Origin: Crocinitomicaceae bacterium
GTDB lineage: Bacteria; Bacteroidota; Bacteroidia; Flavobacteriales_D; Crocinitomicaceae
Direction of reading: 5' to 3'
Length of the DNA: 64,000 nt
Assembly (NCBI GenBank): GCA_023262855.1
Contig: JALQYQ010000017.1
Coordinates: 37,485-101,484, forward strand
Numbering within the stretch: position 1 is the first letter of the stretch; the number at the start of each line of letters is the position of its first letter. Below are positions 38,060 through 47,185 of the stretch, in pieces. Under the pieces are notes generated by a model that was not told where the DNA came from, made no database searches, and worked only from the letters and a program-made list of their open reading frames with translations. The position numbers were made by a program, and so were the translations under genes.

Positions 38060-38971
38060 ATGAAACAATTAACCTGTATCTGTTTTTTTCTGATTTTCTT
38101 AAATAGTAACGGACAAACAACTGTCATTCCAGATGTGAATTTCGAACAGGCATTAATTGATCTTGGTTTAGACTCTGGGCTACCGAATGGTTACGTTTCG
38201 ACGAGTGCTATAGATACTGTCACGAGGTTATTCGTCCCGCATAAAAACATAAATGATTTAACAGGAATTCAAGCGTTTACTTCTCTAATTAAGTTAGAAT
38301 GTTATAATAATCCTTTGGGAGAAATTGATTTGTCGAACAATGGTAATTTAGAATTTGTTAATTGCACATCTAATAATCTTTCCAATCTAAATCTTAACCA
38401 ACTTCAAAATTTGACAACATTATATTGCGGAAATAATGAACTTTCAAATCTAGATGTATCCCAAAATTTGAATTTAACTGCACTATACTGCCATGGTAAT
38501 ATTCTAAGCAGCATCGATGTCTCGAACAACGTAAATTTATTTTTATTGTGGTGTTATGGAAATCAATTAATGTATTTAGATTTAAGTCATAATCCGAATT
38601 TAGCCGATCTAAACTGTTCGAATAATCAATTGGTATGTATCAATATTAACAACGGAAATAATCAACTTTTGTACAATGATCCAGAATTATTTATAACTGT
38701 AGTTTCTGCATTTAACAATCCCAATTTAACTTGTGTTCAAGTGGATGACCCTGCTGCATTCTCTACTTATGTTAATTATGTAGATGCTTCAATTCTTAGC
38801 ACAGACTGTGGCGCCATGTGTACAGCTTCTTTAAATGAAGAAATCCAACAGAAAAAAGTGTTAATTGGTGTTTACAATTTACTTGGACAAAAAACTGAAG
38901 AGTTGTCAAATGAATTGTTAATTTACAAATACAGTGATGGAACAAACGAAAAAATCTTTAAATTGAAATAA
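38060..38971 (+). CDS. secreted leucine-rich-repeat-like protein with short C-terminal sorting-like tail
   Basis: LRR pattern L..LDLS.N.NL..L.C..N.L; tail VYNLLGQKTEELSNELLIYKYSDGTNEKIFKLK. Confidence 0.8.
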   Translation: MKQLTCICFFLIFLNSNGQTTVIPDVNFEQALIDLGLDSGLPNGYVSTSAIDTVTRLFVPHKNINDLTGIQAFTSLIKLECYNNPLGEIDLSNNGNLEFVNCTSNNLSNLNLNQLQNLTTLYCGNNELSNLDVSQNLNLTALYCHGNILSSIDVSNNVNLFLLWCYGNQLMYLDLSHNPNLADLNCSNNQLVCININNGNNQLLYNDPELFITVVSAFNNPNLTCVQVDDPAAFSTYVNYVDASILSTDCGAMCTASLNEEIQQKKVLIGVYNLLGQKTEELSNELLIYKYSDGTNEKIFKLK

Positions 38972-39117
38972 ATCTTCACTTTCAATTCGCGCAACTATTG
39001 AAGAACTTCGTGTCTTCTACCATGCATTACAATTTGTGAACTTTTTGCAACATGTATTTCAAGATCAAACCCTAAAAACCCTTCCAACCTCTTTGCTAAG
39101 CGAAACGTCTCATCACT

Positions 39118-39930
39118 ATGAAAAAAATACTCGCGATTCTCTTTTTAGGCCAGTTTCAATTGTTCGGACAAATTACAATTTTTGATTTCTGCTTCGATCA
39201 ACCAACCAATTGCTCCTATTACCAAATGTCTGACCCTGAACCAACATTAACAATTAATCCTAACAGCACTTGGCAAATTGGAGCACCACAAAAATCAACT
39301 TTCACAACCGCTTGGAGCTCCAACAAGGTACTCATTACAGATTCAATCAACGCTTATCCGATAAGTGATACCGCAATTTTCACCATTCAAACAAACAGTT
39401 TACAATCATCCGCCTCAATTGATTGGTTCAATTTCAACTTATCATTTCATTACAGCGTTGATTCAGAGACCTTAACTGACTTTGGATTGATTGAATTTTC
39501 ACCGGATAATGGGCTTACGTGGATTGATTTGATCAATGATCCATTCTATTCTTCCTATTTAGATTGGACACATAATGAGAATCCAGGTGAATCACCAACT
39601 TTAACAGGTCTTTCAAGTGGATGGCAAGAAGCAAGTGTAAATATGCGTCAACTCGGACTTTTTCTTTCTATCCCTCCAGGAACGCAAATCATCTGGCGAT
39701 TTAGTTTTATCAGCGATGCGATTCAAACGAATCGCGATGGACTCATGTTTGACAATATTTACGTGGAAATCACTCCGCCAATTGGACTTTCTGAGGAAGC
39801 CTTAACACATTCTAAGCAACTCCTAAAGGTTTTTGATTTGTTGGGACGTGAAACCGAAAAAGCTACAAATACAATCTTGCTTTATCAATACAGCGATGGT
39901 TCAACGGAAAAAATATTCATCAACGAGTAA
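39118..39930 (+). CDS. secreted protein with short C-terminal sorting-like tail
   Basis: Signal peptide MKKILAILFLGQFQLFGQ; tail VFDLLGRETEKATNTILLYQYSDGSTEKIFINE. Confidence 0.75.
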   Translation: MKKILAILFLGQFQLFGQITIFDFCFDQPTNCSYYQMSDPEPTLTINPNSTWQIGAPQKSTFTTAWSSNKVLITDSINAYPISDTAIFTIQTNSLQSSASIDWFNFNLSFHYSVDSETLTDFGLIEFSPDNGLTWIDLINDPFYSSYLDWTHNENPGESPTLTGLSSGWQEASVNMRQLGLFLSIPPGTQIIWRFSFISDAIQTNRDGLMFDNIYVEITPPIGLSEEALTHSKQLLKVFDLLGRETEKATNTILLYQYSDGSTEKIFINE

Positions 39931-39944
39931 ACAATTCTTAAACA

Positions 39945-40364
39945 ATGAAAAATCTCCTCCTCCTTTCTCTCCTCTTCTTCTCCTTTCAAGCAAAGGCAGA
40001 TACGATACCTTTTTGTCACATCTATTACAACAATGTAAAAATCATAGAAACTAATTTCTTTGATCCAAATGAACTGGTTTTAAAGATTGACAGCATCCAA
40101 GTAAGTGATTCAATTACGATTCGATATTTCCGCGATATGCCATGTTTCGATTGTCCAACCAAATTAACAATTGAGAACGAAAAACACGGCATCCTCTTCA
40201 CTACAACTGGTAACGGAACTTCTTCACCACTCACCTTTTCCGTTCAAGAACTTGTCCGCATACAAAAACAAGGTTACAATCAAAGCTTTGAAGTCTTTTT
40301 CTCCGATGAACTAACCACGAGCCGCACCATGAAACAATTGATCGTGCGTATCCAATTGGAATAG
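39945..40364 (+). CDS. hypothetical secreted protein
   Basis: Signal peptide MKNLLLLSLLFFSFQAKA; 139 aa. Confidence 0.6.
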   Translation: MKNLLLLSLLFFSFQAKADTIPFCHIYYNNVKIIETNFFDPNELVLKIDSIQVSDSITIRYFRDMPCFDCPTKLTIENEKHGILFTTTGNGTSSPLTFSVQELVRIQKQGYNQSFEVFFSDELTTSRTMKQLIVRIQLE

Positions 40365-40586
40365 CACCCATCATTCAATACAAATCAATTGATTCCTAGA
40401 AATAAAAACACCTTCACAGAAATAGCTTGCTCGAAGTCGCCCAATTTACCTACAGAAAATAATACTTGTACAGATCGGGATTGTGACTTTGACTTTATTA
40501 TTAGCATCAAAACGGAGTAAATTTTCCTTTTCTATTTCGTGCTTCTAGATTTTTTTAAATAATCGGAATGATGCTTGCATCCTCGA

Positions 40587-40772
40587 GAAGCTTTTTCACA
40601 GCGTTAGCACATGAAATTTGCGCAATTGCGGCTCCTGCCTCGACGTATGTCGTGCAGAAAAGAGCAAACGCATGAAGCAAAATTGCAGTGCGATGCGAAG
40701 CAAACGCCTTGGGAAAGCTTCAAAAGCGCCCTTTTTGTTACTTTTTGGGCGCTAGCAAAAAGTAACATAAAA
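40587..40772. repeat. structured element with nested hairpins (REP-like), between convergent gene 3' ends
   Basis: GAAGCTTT (40587-40594) / AAAGCTTC (40714-40721); palindrome CGCAATTGCG (40621-40630); GTTACTTTTTG (40737-40747) / CAAAAAGTAAC (40756-40766); overlapping AGCGCCC (40725-40731) / GGGCGCT (40747-40753). Confidence 0.75.
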
Positions 40773-41894
40773 TCATTTGCTTTCCCTAATCTGCGTAAAC
40801 CCAATCGAAAGAGTGCGTTCATAATTTCGTAACACTTTCACCTCTTTCGCATCAATCAAACACAAAGAAACACCTTGTTTTCCAGCGCGCGCGGTACGTC
40901 CACTGCGATGCGTATAATATTCATCGGATTCTGGTAATTGGTAGTGAACAACATAGGTTAAGCCTTCTACGTCAATTCCACGAGCTGCCAAATCCGTTGC
41001 CACCAAGATCTGTAAACTTTCATTTTTAAATGCACGCATCACTTTGTCGCGTTCTTTTTGCTGTAAATCACCATGAATTGCATCAGCAGCAATGTTCTTC
41101 GCAATTAATTGTTTCGCTAATTTCTGCGCTGTTGCTTTGGTTCTGCAAAAGATCACACCACGATTTTTATGCTCCGATTTCAAGAATTGTTGCAAAATGT
41201 AGAACTTGTCCTTCTCGTCGCAAATAATGTATTTGTGCGTGATTTTGTTATTCACCACATTCTTTGGATTCACAACAATACGGTGCGCCTCCGAAGAAAG
41301 GTGTTTATTGATAATGTCTTTAATTCCAGCGGGAATTGTAGCTGAGAACAACCACTTATTTTTAACGCTGTGCAAGAAAGACAAAATTTCATCCAATTCC
41401 TTTTTGAATCCCATGCTCAACATTTCATCCGCTTCGTCTAACACGATGGTTTTAACCTTGCGCAGATCAACCGCTTTGCGTTGCACCAAATCAATCAAAC
41501 GTCCTGGAGTAGCAACAACAATGTGCGTTGGTCGCTGAAGTCGTGAAATTTGAACATCTATGTTCTCTCCCCCGTATACCGACTCAACAAATACGCGCTC
41601 CGAAAACTTCGTGAATTTGAATAATTGTTTCGCTACTTGCTGACCCAATTCACGTGTTGGACATAAAATCAAGGCCTGAACACTTGCATCATTCGTATCC
41701 ACTTGCTCGAGAATCGGTAAACCATACGCGGCCGTTTTTCCAGTTCCAGTTTGTGCTTGCGCTACAATGTCTGTTTCTTCCTCCAATAAAATCGGAAGTA
41801 CCTTCAACTGTATATCTGTTGGCTGAAGAATATTCAACTCTTTCAATCCTTTGACTAAATCCAGTCGCACGCCTAACTCTTCGAAACTTTTCAC
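40773..41894 (-). CDS. DEAD/DEAH-box RNA helicase
   Basis: Q motif ILQPTDIQ, AQTGTGKTAAYGLP, PTRELGQQ, DEADEMLSMGF, FSATIP, HRSGRTARAG; GTG start with upstream -7 element. Confidence 0.93.
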   Translation of the reverse strand: MKSFEELGVRLDLVKGLKELNILQPTDIQLKVLPILLEEETDIVAQAQTGTGKTAAYGLPILEQVDTNDASVQALILCPTRELGQQVAKQLFKFTKFSERVFVESVYGGENIDVQISRLQRPTHIVVATPGRLIDLVQRKAVDLRKVKTIVLDEADEMLSMGFKKELDEILSFLHSVKNKWLFSATIPAGIKDIINKHLSSEAHRIVVNPKNVVNNKITHKYIICDEKDKFYILQQFLKSEHKNRGVIFCRTKATAQKLAKQLIAKNIAADAIHGDLQQKERDKVMRAFKNESLQILVATDLAARGIDVEGLTYVVHYQLPESDEYYTHRSGRTARAGKQGVSLCLIDAKEVKVLRNYERTLSIGFTQIRESK

Positions 41895-41916
41895 CTTGAT
41901 TTGATTTTATTGAGTA

Positions 41917-41924
41917 CAAAATTA
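41917..41924 (-). promoter_or_regulatory. -7 element TAATTTTG (CAAAATTA on +) for the helicase gene
   Basis: Exact TAnnTTTG 23 nt upstream of GTG 41894. Confidence 0.5.
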
Positions 41925-41933
41925 GTCATTTAA

Positions 41934-42012
41934 ATTCGTGATTTCCTGCCTGTCGGCAGACAGGGTGATTCGTGATTCCTAATTATGAATTATAAATCCT
42001 AAATCACAAATC
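41934..42012. repeat. GTGATTCGTGATT-word repeat block with embedded palindrome CCTGTC-ggca-GACAGG
   Basis: attcgtgatttcctgcctgtcggcagacagggtgattcgtgattcctaattatgaattataaatcctaaatcacaaatcc. Confidence 0.8.
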
Positions 42013-42014
42013 CG

Positions 42015-43901
42015 TTAGGCAAATTCCGAAAGCTCCAACCAACGATCGGTCACCGTATCCAATTTCGACACGACCTCCGATAAACGATTTCCAGCTGACA
42101 TGATTTCTTCATTCGAGATCGATGGATCTGAAAGTTTCGCTGTAAGCGTTTCTTTCTCCTCTTCCAAAGATTCCATGTCTTTTTCCAATTGCTTGAATTC
42201 CTCTTTTTCCTTGAATGACAATTTTTTCTTCTCAGCAGGTTTTTCAGACGAATCAGAAAGTTGTGTCACTTTTACTTTTTCAGCTGGAACGCCATCTTTC
42301 GCCTCTTGCTTTTCCTTTTTGTAATCAGCAGCAGTTTGTTTGCGGTATTCAGTGTAATTTCCAATGATGTCTTTAATCGCACCATTTCCTTCAAACACAA
42401 ATAAATGATCGACCATTTTATCCATGAAATAACGGTCATGCGAAACAACGATTAAACAACCTTCAAACGTGCGTAAGTAATCTTCCAAGACCGACATTAC
42501 GAAGATGTCTAAATCATTTGTTGGCTCATCGAGAATCAAGAAATTTGGATTTGACATTAAAACAGTCATCAATTTCAAACGACGTTTTTCTCCTCCACTC
42601 AATTTGTGAACGAAGTTGTAATGCATGTTGCGATCGAACAAGAATTTCTCCAAGAACTGCGCAGCCGATAATTGACGGCCTTTTTCCAAGGGAATAAATT
42701 CAGCGATATCGCGAATTACATCAATTACTTTTTTGTCTTCATCCACTTTGATCAATTCCTGAGAATAGTAACCAAAAACAACCGTTTCTCCTGTTACCAC
42801 TTTTCCGCGATCAACTTCTTCTTTTCCTTGAATCAAATTCAAGAAAGTAGATTTCCCAGTTCCATTGTTTCCAACAATTCCCAAGCGTTCCTTGCGCTGA
42901 AAATTGTAAGTAAATCCATCCAAGATCACTTTCTCGCCAAAGGATTTTCCGACCTTGTGCAATTCCAAAATCTTCGAACCAAGGCGTTCCATTTTTACTG
43001 GAATATCAATTTCGTCTTCATCAATGCGCTGACTTGCAACTTTCTTGATGTCTTGGAACGAATCAACACGCGCTTTTTGTTTTGTACCACGTGCCTTTGG
43101 TTGACGACGGATCCAATCCAATTCTTTCTTAAAGGTATTTCGCGCTTTATCGATCGTAGAAGCCAATTGTTCTTGACGTTCAGCTTTCTTTTCCAAGTAA
43201 TACGAGAAATTACCTTTGTATTTATAGATCGTTTTATCTTCTAATTCATAAATCGTGTCACACACAACTTCTAAGAAATAGCGGTCGTGCGTCACCATTA
43301 AAATCGTTGATTTCGACTTCGAAAGGTATTCTTCCAACCATTCAATCATGTCTAAATCCAAGTGATTCGTAGGCTCATCCAAGATCAAGAAATCTGCTTC
43401 AGCCACCAATACTTGAGCCAATGCAACACGTTTTTTTTGTCCACCGGAAAGACTTCCAATCAACAAATCAGTATTGTCTAATTTTAGAACCGAAAGAATT
43501 TGATTCACTTTCACTTCCATGTCCCACGCGTTCAACTCTGTCAATTCATCGTAACACGCATGAATCGCTTCTTCGTTTCCTTCGCGTAGTGCTTGGTTGT
43601 ATTTTTTTACAATTTGAAGTTCGGGTAAATCGTGCGAAAACACTGCTTCAAGAATTGTATGTGTATCGTCTAAGTTTTCACTTTGCTGCATGAACGCAAC
43701 ACGAATATCGTTTCTGTACACCACTCGCCCACTGTCGTATGGTTCCAATTCCATTAAACAACGCAGCAAGGTAGTTTTACCATTACCGTTTTTTGCAACA
43801 ATGGCAACTTTTTGACCTAAGTCAATCCCAAAAGTTAAATCAGAAAAAATAACGCGATCACCAAACGACTTGGTGAGATTTTCAACAGAAAGATAATTCA
43901 T
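42015..43901 (-). CDS. ABC-F family ATP-binding cassette protein (Uup/EttA-like)
   Basis: Two NBDs: VAKNGNGKTTLLR...SLSGGQKKRVALAQVL...LDEPTNHLD; VGNNGTGKSTFLN...KLSGGEKRRLKLMTVL...LDEPTNDLD; C-terminal coiled coil. Confidence 0.93.
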   Translation of the reverse strand: MNYLSVENLTKSFGDRVIFSDLTFGIDLGQKVAIVAKNGNGKTTLLRCLMELEPYDSGRVVYRNDIRVAFMQQSENLDDTHTILEAVFSHDLPELQIVKKYNQALREGNEEAIHACYDELTELNAWDMEVKVNQILSVLKLDNTDLLIGSLSGGQKKRVALAQVLVAEADFLILDEPTNHLDLDMIEWLEEYLSKSKSTILMVTHDRYFLEVVCDTIYELEDKTIYKYKGNFSYYLEKKAERQEQLASTIDKARNTFKKELDWIRRQPKARGTKQKARVDSFQDIKKVASQRIDEDEIDIPVKMERLGSKILELHKVGKSFGEKVILDGFTYNFQRKERLGIVGNNGTGKSTFLNLIQGKEEVDRGKVVTGETVVFGYYSQELIKVDEDKKVIDVIRDIAEFIPLEKGRQLSAAQFLEKFLFDRNMHYNFVHKLSGGEKRRLKLMTVLMSNPNFLILDEPTNDLDIFVMSVLEDYLRTFEGCLIVVSHDRYFMDKMVDHLFVFEGNGAIKDIIGNYTEYRKQTAADYKKEKQEAKDGVPAEKVKVTQLSDSSEKPAEKKKLSFKEKEEFKQLEKDMESLEEEKETLTAKLSDPSISNEEIMSAGNRLSEVVSKLDTVTDRWLELSEFA

Positions 43902-43904
43902 GAA

Positions 43905-44369
43905 TTAACGAAGGCGATTAAGTGAGTCGATTAATTTTTTATCCTTACGAATTCCAAAATAACCTAAAACGATAAACGGAAATGCCGCTAAAAATAAGTA
44001 AAGTCCAATTGCCGGTGTTAAACGTGTTGTTTCACAAGCAGTGCAAGAAGCCGTTTCTCCAGCAGACATTGTTATGATCCAAGCTGCAGTTGACAAATTC
44101 AAAATCAAGGCAATCCAAGTCAACATCAATTGGCGTTTTCTATTTTTAAACGAAACGATGGAAACCAATAACGAAAGCGCAATAACAATTATAAGGATAA
44201 AATATCCTTTCGTTTGAACTTCTGGTTTTACTAAGTTTTCATTTCCAAAAGCGGTTACTTGGTAATTCACTTCATTCAAAGAATAGGTAAAGAATGGTAA
44301 ACCTAAAAAAGGTAAACAAACAAGAATCAATGCGATTCCTAAAAATAAAGTCTGTTTGCGTTGCCACAT
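43905..44369 (-). CDS. DUF4293 family membrane protein
   Basis: MWQRKQTLFLGIALILVCLPFL..., four TMs, typical of the Bacteroidetes DUF4293 family. Confidence 0.8.
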   Translation of the reverse strand: MWQRKQTLFLGIALILVCLPFLGLPFFTYSLNEVNYQVTAFGNENLVKPEVQTKGYFILIIVIALSLLVSIVSFKNRKRQLMLTWIALILNLSTAAWIITMSAGETASCTACETTRLTPAIGLYLFLAAFPFIVLGYFGIRKDKKLIDSLNRLR

Positions 44370-44531
44370 AATCGATAAATTTTTCCACGAAATTACGCAT
44401 TTTAAACTGTTTATTGGCTTAGAACTACCGAATAAATGTTCATACCGACTATTCAGTCAATTCTGAGTTATTTCTTTCTCTCGTGTGGAAATTGAACCTA
44501 ACTTGCATCCAAGTGTAAGAAACTCAACTTA

Positions 44532-45449
44532 ATGCGAATTACTATGAAAAATGTAACCATTGAAAATGCTTGTTCTGAGAAATGGAACGAGATGGCGCCA
44601 ACCGATAAAGGTGCGTATTGTCAAGTCTGCGCAACGAATGTGGTTGACTTCACGAATAAATCAAGTTTAGAAATCAAGCAATTGTTATTGGCGAATAGTG
44701 GTAATTCTGTGTGTGGCCGCATTAAAACGCAACAATTGGAACAGTTGAATACCGAATTTGAATTGTGGAATGCAAGTTCAAAACAAACGATTCAACGCGC
44801 GATGTTCTTTTCATTGCTTGTTGTTTTTGGTCTTACATTGTTTAGTTGTGAAACAGAAAAAGAAAAACAAGCCATTCAAGCTTTACAAGCATCCGTATCA
44901 ACAGTTTTAGCTTCAAACACAGCTGATGCGCAACCGCAAATCGAACTTGTGCAGAAAGTCGAAACGATTGAACTTCCGGATTTGATTACTGAGGAAATAA
45001 CTTCAAATTGCAAGTGTGACTATCAGGTGAATCCACCAGAACCAATTAAAGAAGTAATACTTGAAGAATTTCCTGTTGAAGAGCGTATTCATGTTACAAT
45101 GGGTGCAATGGCCTATACAACAAGATTCATTGATTACTTGGAAGAAACAAGTCCAGTTATGGAATACGATGAAAACGGAATCGCACTACCAACAGAATTA
45201 ACAAGTAAAGCTTATCCAAATCCAACAGCTGATTTCACAACCTTGGAATTGGGCTTGCCGGAAAAAGAACGCGCTGAAATAGCCGTTTATTCGATGAATG
45301 GTCAACACCTTCAAACGGTATATGATGGAAAAATTGAACGAGGAACAAGTACTTACTCAATTGATTTAAGCGCTTACGAACCGGGCATGTATTTGATCAC
45401 GATTCGTTCGAAAAAGTTTAATGAGACGGTGAGGGTTTCTAAAATGTAA
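44532..45449 (+). CDS. protein with N-terminal Cys-rich cytoplasmic-type domain, one TM/lipobox-like segment and C-terminal T9SS-like domain
   Basis: MKNVTIENACSEKWNEMAPTDKGAYCQVCATNVVDFTNKSSLEIKQLLLANSGNSVCGRI; FFSLLVVFGLTLFSCETEK; SKAYPNPTADFTTLELGLPEKERAEIAVYSMNGQHLQTVYDG...LSAYEPGMYLITIRSKKFNETVRVSKM. Confidence 0.8.
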   Translation: MRITMKNVTIENACSEKWNEMAPTDKGAYCQVCATNVVDFTNKSSLEIKQLLLANSGNSVCGRIKTQQLEQLNTEFELWNASSKQTIQRAMFFSLLVVFGLTLFSCETEKEKQAIQALQASVSTVLASNTADAQPQIELVQKVETIELPDLITEEITSNCKCDYQVNPPEPIKEVILEEFPVEERIHVTMGAMAYTTRFIDYLEETSPVMEYDENGIALPTELTSKAYPNPTADFTTLELGLPEKERAEIAVYSMNGQHLQTVYDGKIERGTSTYSIDLSAYEPGMYLITIRSKKFNETVRVSKM

Positions 45450-45464
45450 TCCGCCACGGCGGAT
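45449..45464. repeat. palindrome ATCCGCC-AC-GGCGGAT overlapping a stop codon
   Basis: Perfect 7-bp arms; GC-rich in AT-rich surroundings. Confidence 0.8.
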
Positions 45465-45582
45465 AGAATCTTGATGTTAGATATAGAATTTAGAAGGATT
45501 TCCGTGCACACGTTCTAGATTCTATCATCTAGCTCTAGCTCTAATTCTAAATTCTAACTCTATCTTCTAGCTCTATACTCCA
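45465..45582. repeat. degenerate TCTAGCTCTA/ATAGAAT word repeats running into the aroC 3' end
   Basis: ttctagattctatcatctagctctagctctaattctaaattctaactctatcttctagctctatactcc. Confidence 0.8.
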
Positions 45583-46621
45583 AATAAAAATCTAGTAAAG
45601 TCAACGCTGCCATTGCTTCTACAATTGGAACAGCGCGTGGAACAACGCAGGCATCGTGACGTCCTTTACCTTCCAATTCTACTTTTTCACCCGCTTGGTT
45701 GATGGAAATTTGCGCTTGCATGAGTGTTGCAACAGGTTTGAACGCAACTCTGAATTCGATTGGCATTCCGTTGGAAATTCCTCCTTGAATGCCACCACTG
45801 TGATTCGTTTGTGTGCTCCCATCTTCGTTGAAGAGATCATTGTGTTGTGAACCACGCATTTCAACCGATGAAAAACCACTTCCAAATTCAACGCCTTTAA
45901 CAGCATTGATCGATAACATTGCTTTTCCAAGATCCGCATGCAGTTTATCGAAAACAGGCTCTCCAAGTCCAACCGGAACATTGACAATCATGCAACGAAC
46001 GCATCCGCCAATTGTATCGCCATCCTTGCGAACTTCACGTATCAATTCTTCCATACGTTCAGCAGTTTTCGCATCTGGACAACGCACAGGATTGGATTCA
46101 ATCGCATCGTGCATGAAGAACGAGGTATCCCTTAAACGTACAGAACCAACTTGATCAACATAGGTTGAAAATTCGATTCCTAAGCTTTCTAAATAGTGTT
46201 TTGCGATTGCACCTGCAACAACGCGTGAAGCAGTTTCGCGTGCACTCGATCTTCCTCCTCCACGGTAATCGCGTGTCCCGTATTTCTTCTCATACGTGTA
46301 ATCAGCGTGTGAAGGACGAAACACATCTTTCAAGTGATCGTAATCCGCACTTTTTTGCGCTTCGTTTGGAATGCTAAATGCGATTGGCGCACCTGTTGTC
46401 TTTCCTTCAAAAATGCCAGATAAAAATTGAACAGTGTCGCTTTCCTTGCGTTGCGTAACAATTGCCGATTGTCCTGGCTTTCTACGATCCAATTCGTATT
46501 GAACCTTTTCTAGATCGATTGGAAAATTCGCTGGAAATCCATCAATAATTCCACCAATGGCCACACCGTGTGATTCACCAAAAGTCGTTAAACGCACTAA
46601 TTTTCCGAAAGAAGAACTCAT
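45560..46621 (-). CDS. aroC: chorismate synthase
   Basis: [81 protein letters not shown]. Confidence 0.96.
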   Translation of the reverse strand: MSSSFGKLVRLTTFGESHGVAIGGIIDGFPANFPIDLEKVQYELDRRKPGQSAIVTQRKESDTVQFLSGIFEGKTTGAPIAFSIPNEAQKSADYDHLKDVFRPSHADYTYEKKYGTRDYRGGGRSSARETASRVVAGAIAKHYLESLGIEFSTYVDQVGSVRLRDTSFFMHDAIESNPVRCPDAKTAERMEELIREVRKDGDTIGGCVRCMIVNVPVGLGEPVFDKLHADLGKAMLSINAVKGVEFGSGFSSVEMRGSQHNDLFNEDGSTQTNHSGGIQGGISNGMPIEFRVAFKPVATLMQAQISINQAGEKVELEGKGRHDACVVPRAVPIVEAMAALTLLDFYLEYRARR

Positions 46622-46625
46622 ACAA

Positions 46626-46633
46626 CAAATATA
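46626..46633 (-). promoter_or_regulatory. -7 element TATATTTG (CAAATATA on +) immediately before the aroC ATG
   Basis: Exact TAnnTTTG; G lies 5 nt before the A of ATG 46621. Confidence 0.5.
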
Positions 46634-46693
46634 AGCTAGAAATTTGATTTCAGTGAAAAAGGCACGATTTAATGAATGAATTTGCAGCGTTCG

Positions 46694-47026
46694 TTATACG
46701 CGAGATACAATTCCATTGATCAATTGAATTCCACCAAACAAGATAGCTCCCCAGAAAATATATCCAACATCGGCAAGGGTTAGAACAGTTCCTCCAATAC
46801 ACCAAAGCGAACCGAAAATAATGTCTTTCGTAGCTTTTTTCTTTTTAGCTTGCTGAACGAGATCAAGTGCAGAATTGGTAATTTCAGCTGCGACACCTTC
46901 CTCGGCTCCCAGTTGAATTAATCCACGTTTTACTTGGCTTGGTAATTTTTCTTCTTTGACAATCATGCGAATTGCTTCCTCATGATAGTAGTCGATTTCA
47001 TTTTGAATAAGCGGTTTCTTCTCCAT
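46694..47026 (-). CDS. small membrane protein, hypothetical
   Basis: 110 aa; soluble N-terminus, two C-terminal TMs IIFGSLWCIGGTVLTLADVGYIFWGAILFGGIQLING. Confidence 0.65.
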   Translation of the reverse strand: MEKKPLIQNEIDYYHEEAIRMIVKEEKLPSQVKRGLIQLGAEEGVAAEITNSALDLVQQAKKKKATKDIIFGSLWCIGGTVLTLADVGYIFWGAILFGGIQLINGIVSRV

Positions 47027-47185
47027 AGTTAAGTTACATAGTCGTCACTTCGTCGAAGAAATAAGGAGAGAAACACGACGAGTTGAAATTTGGTTCGCAC
47101 CGAGTCAAAGATACTTCTTTGCTAAAATTTCAGCTTTATTTTAACATTTCTAAATTTAGGTTATTCTTGGAATTCTAAGCGCTTG

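Noticed and set aside
40604-40832. Short ORFs on both strands in the 40587-40772 element
   Set aside because: Cys/Arg/Leu-rich translations are typical of translated structured repeats; treated as repeat DNA, not protein.
40773-41894. DEAD-box helicase possibly truncated by the adjacent repeat element
   Set aside because: The ORF contains the complete two-RecA core through HRSGRTARAG and beyond; RhlE-type cores of this length occur naturally. Truncation of a C-terminal extension cannot be shown without relatives.
42672-43244. 190-aa + strand ORF antisense to the ABC-F gene
   Set aside because: Shadow ORF: composition reflects the reverse of a well-supported ABC-F coding frame; no recognisable domain.
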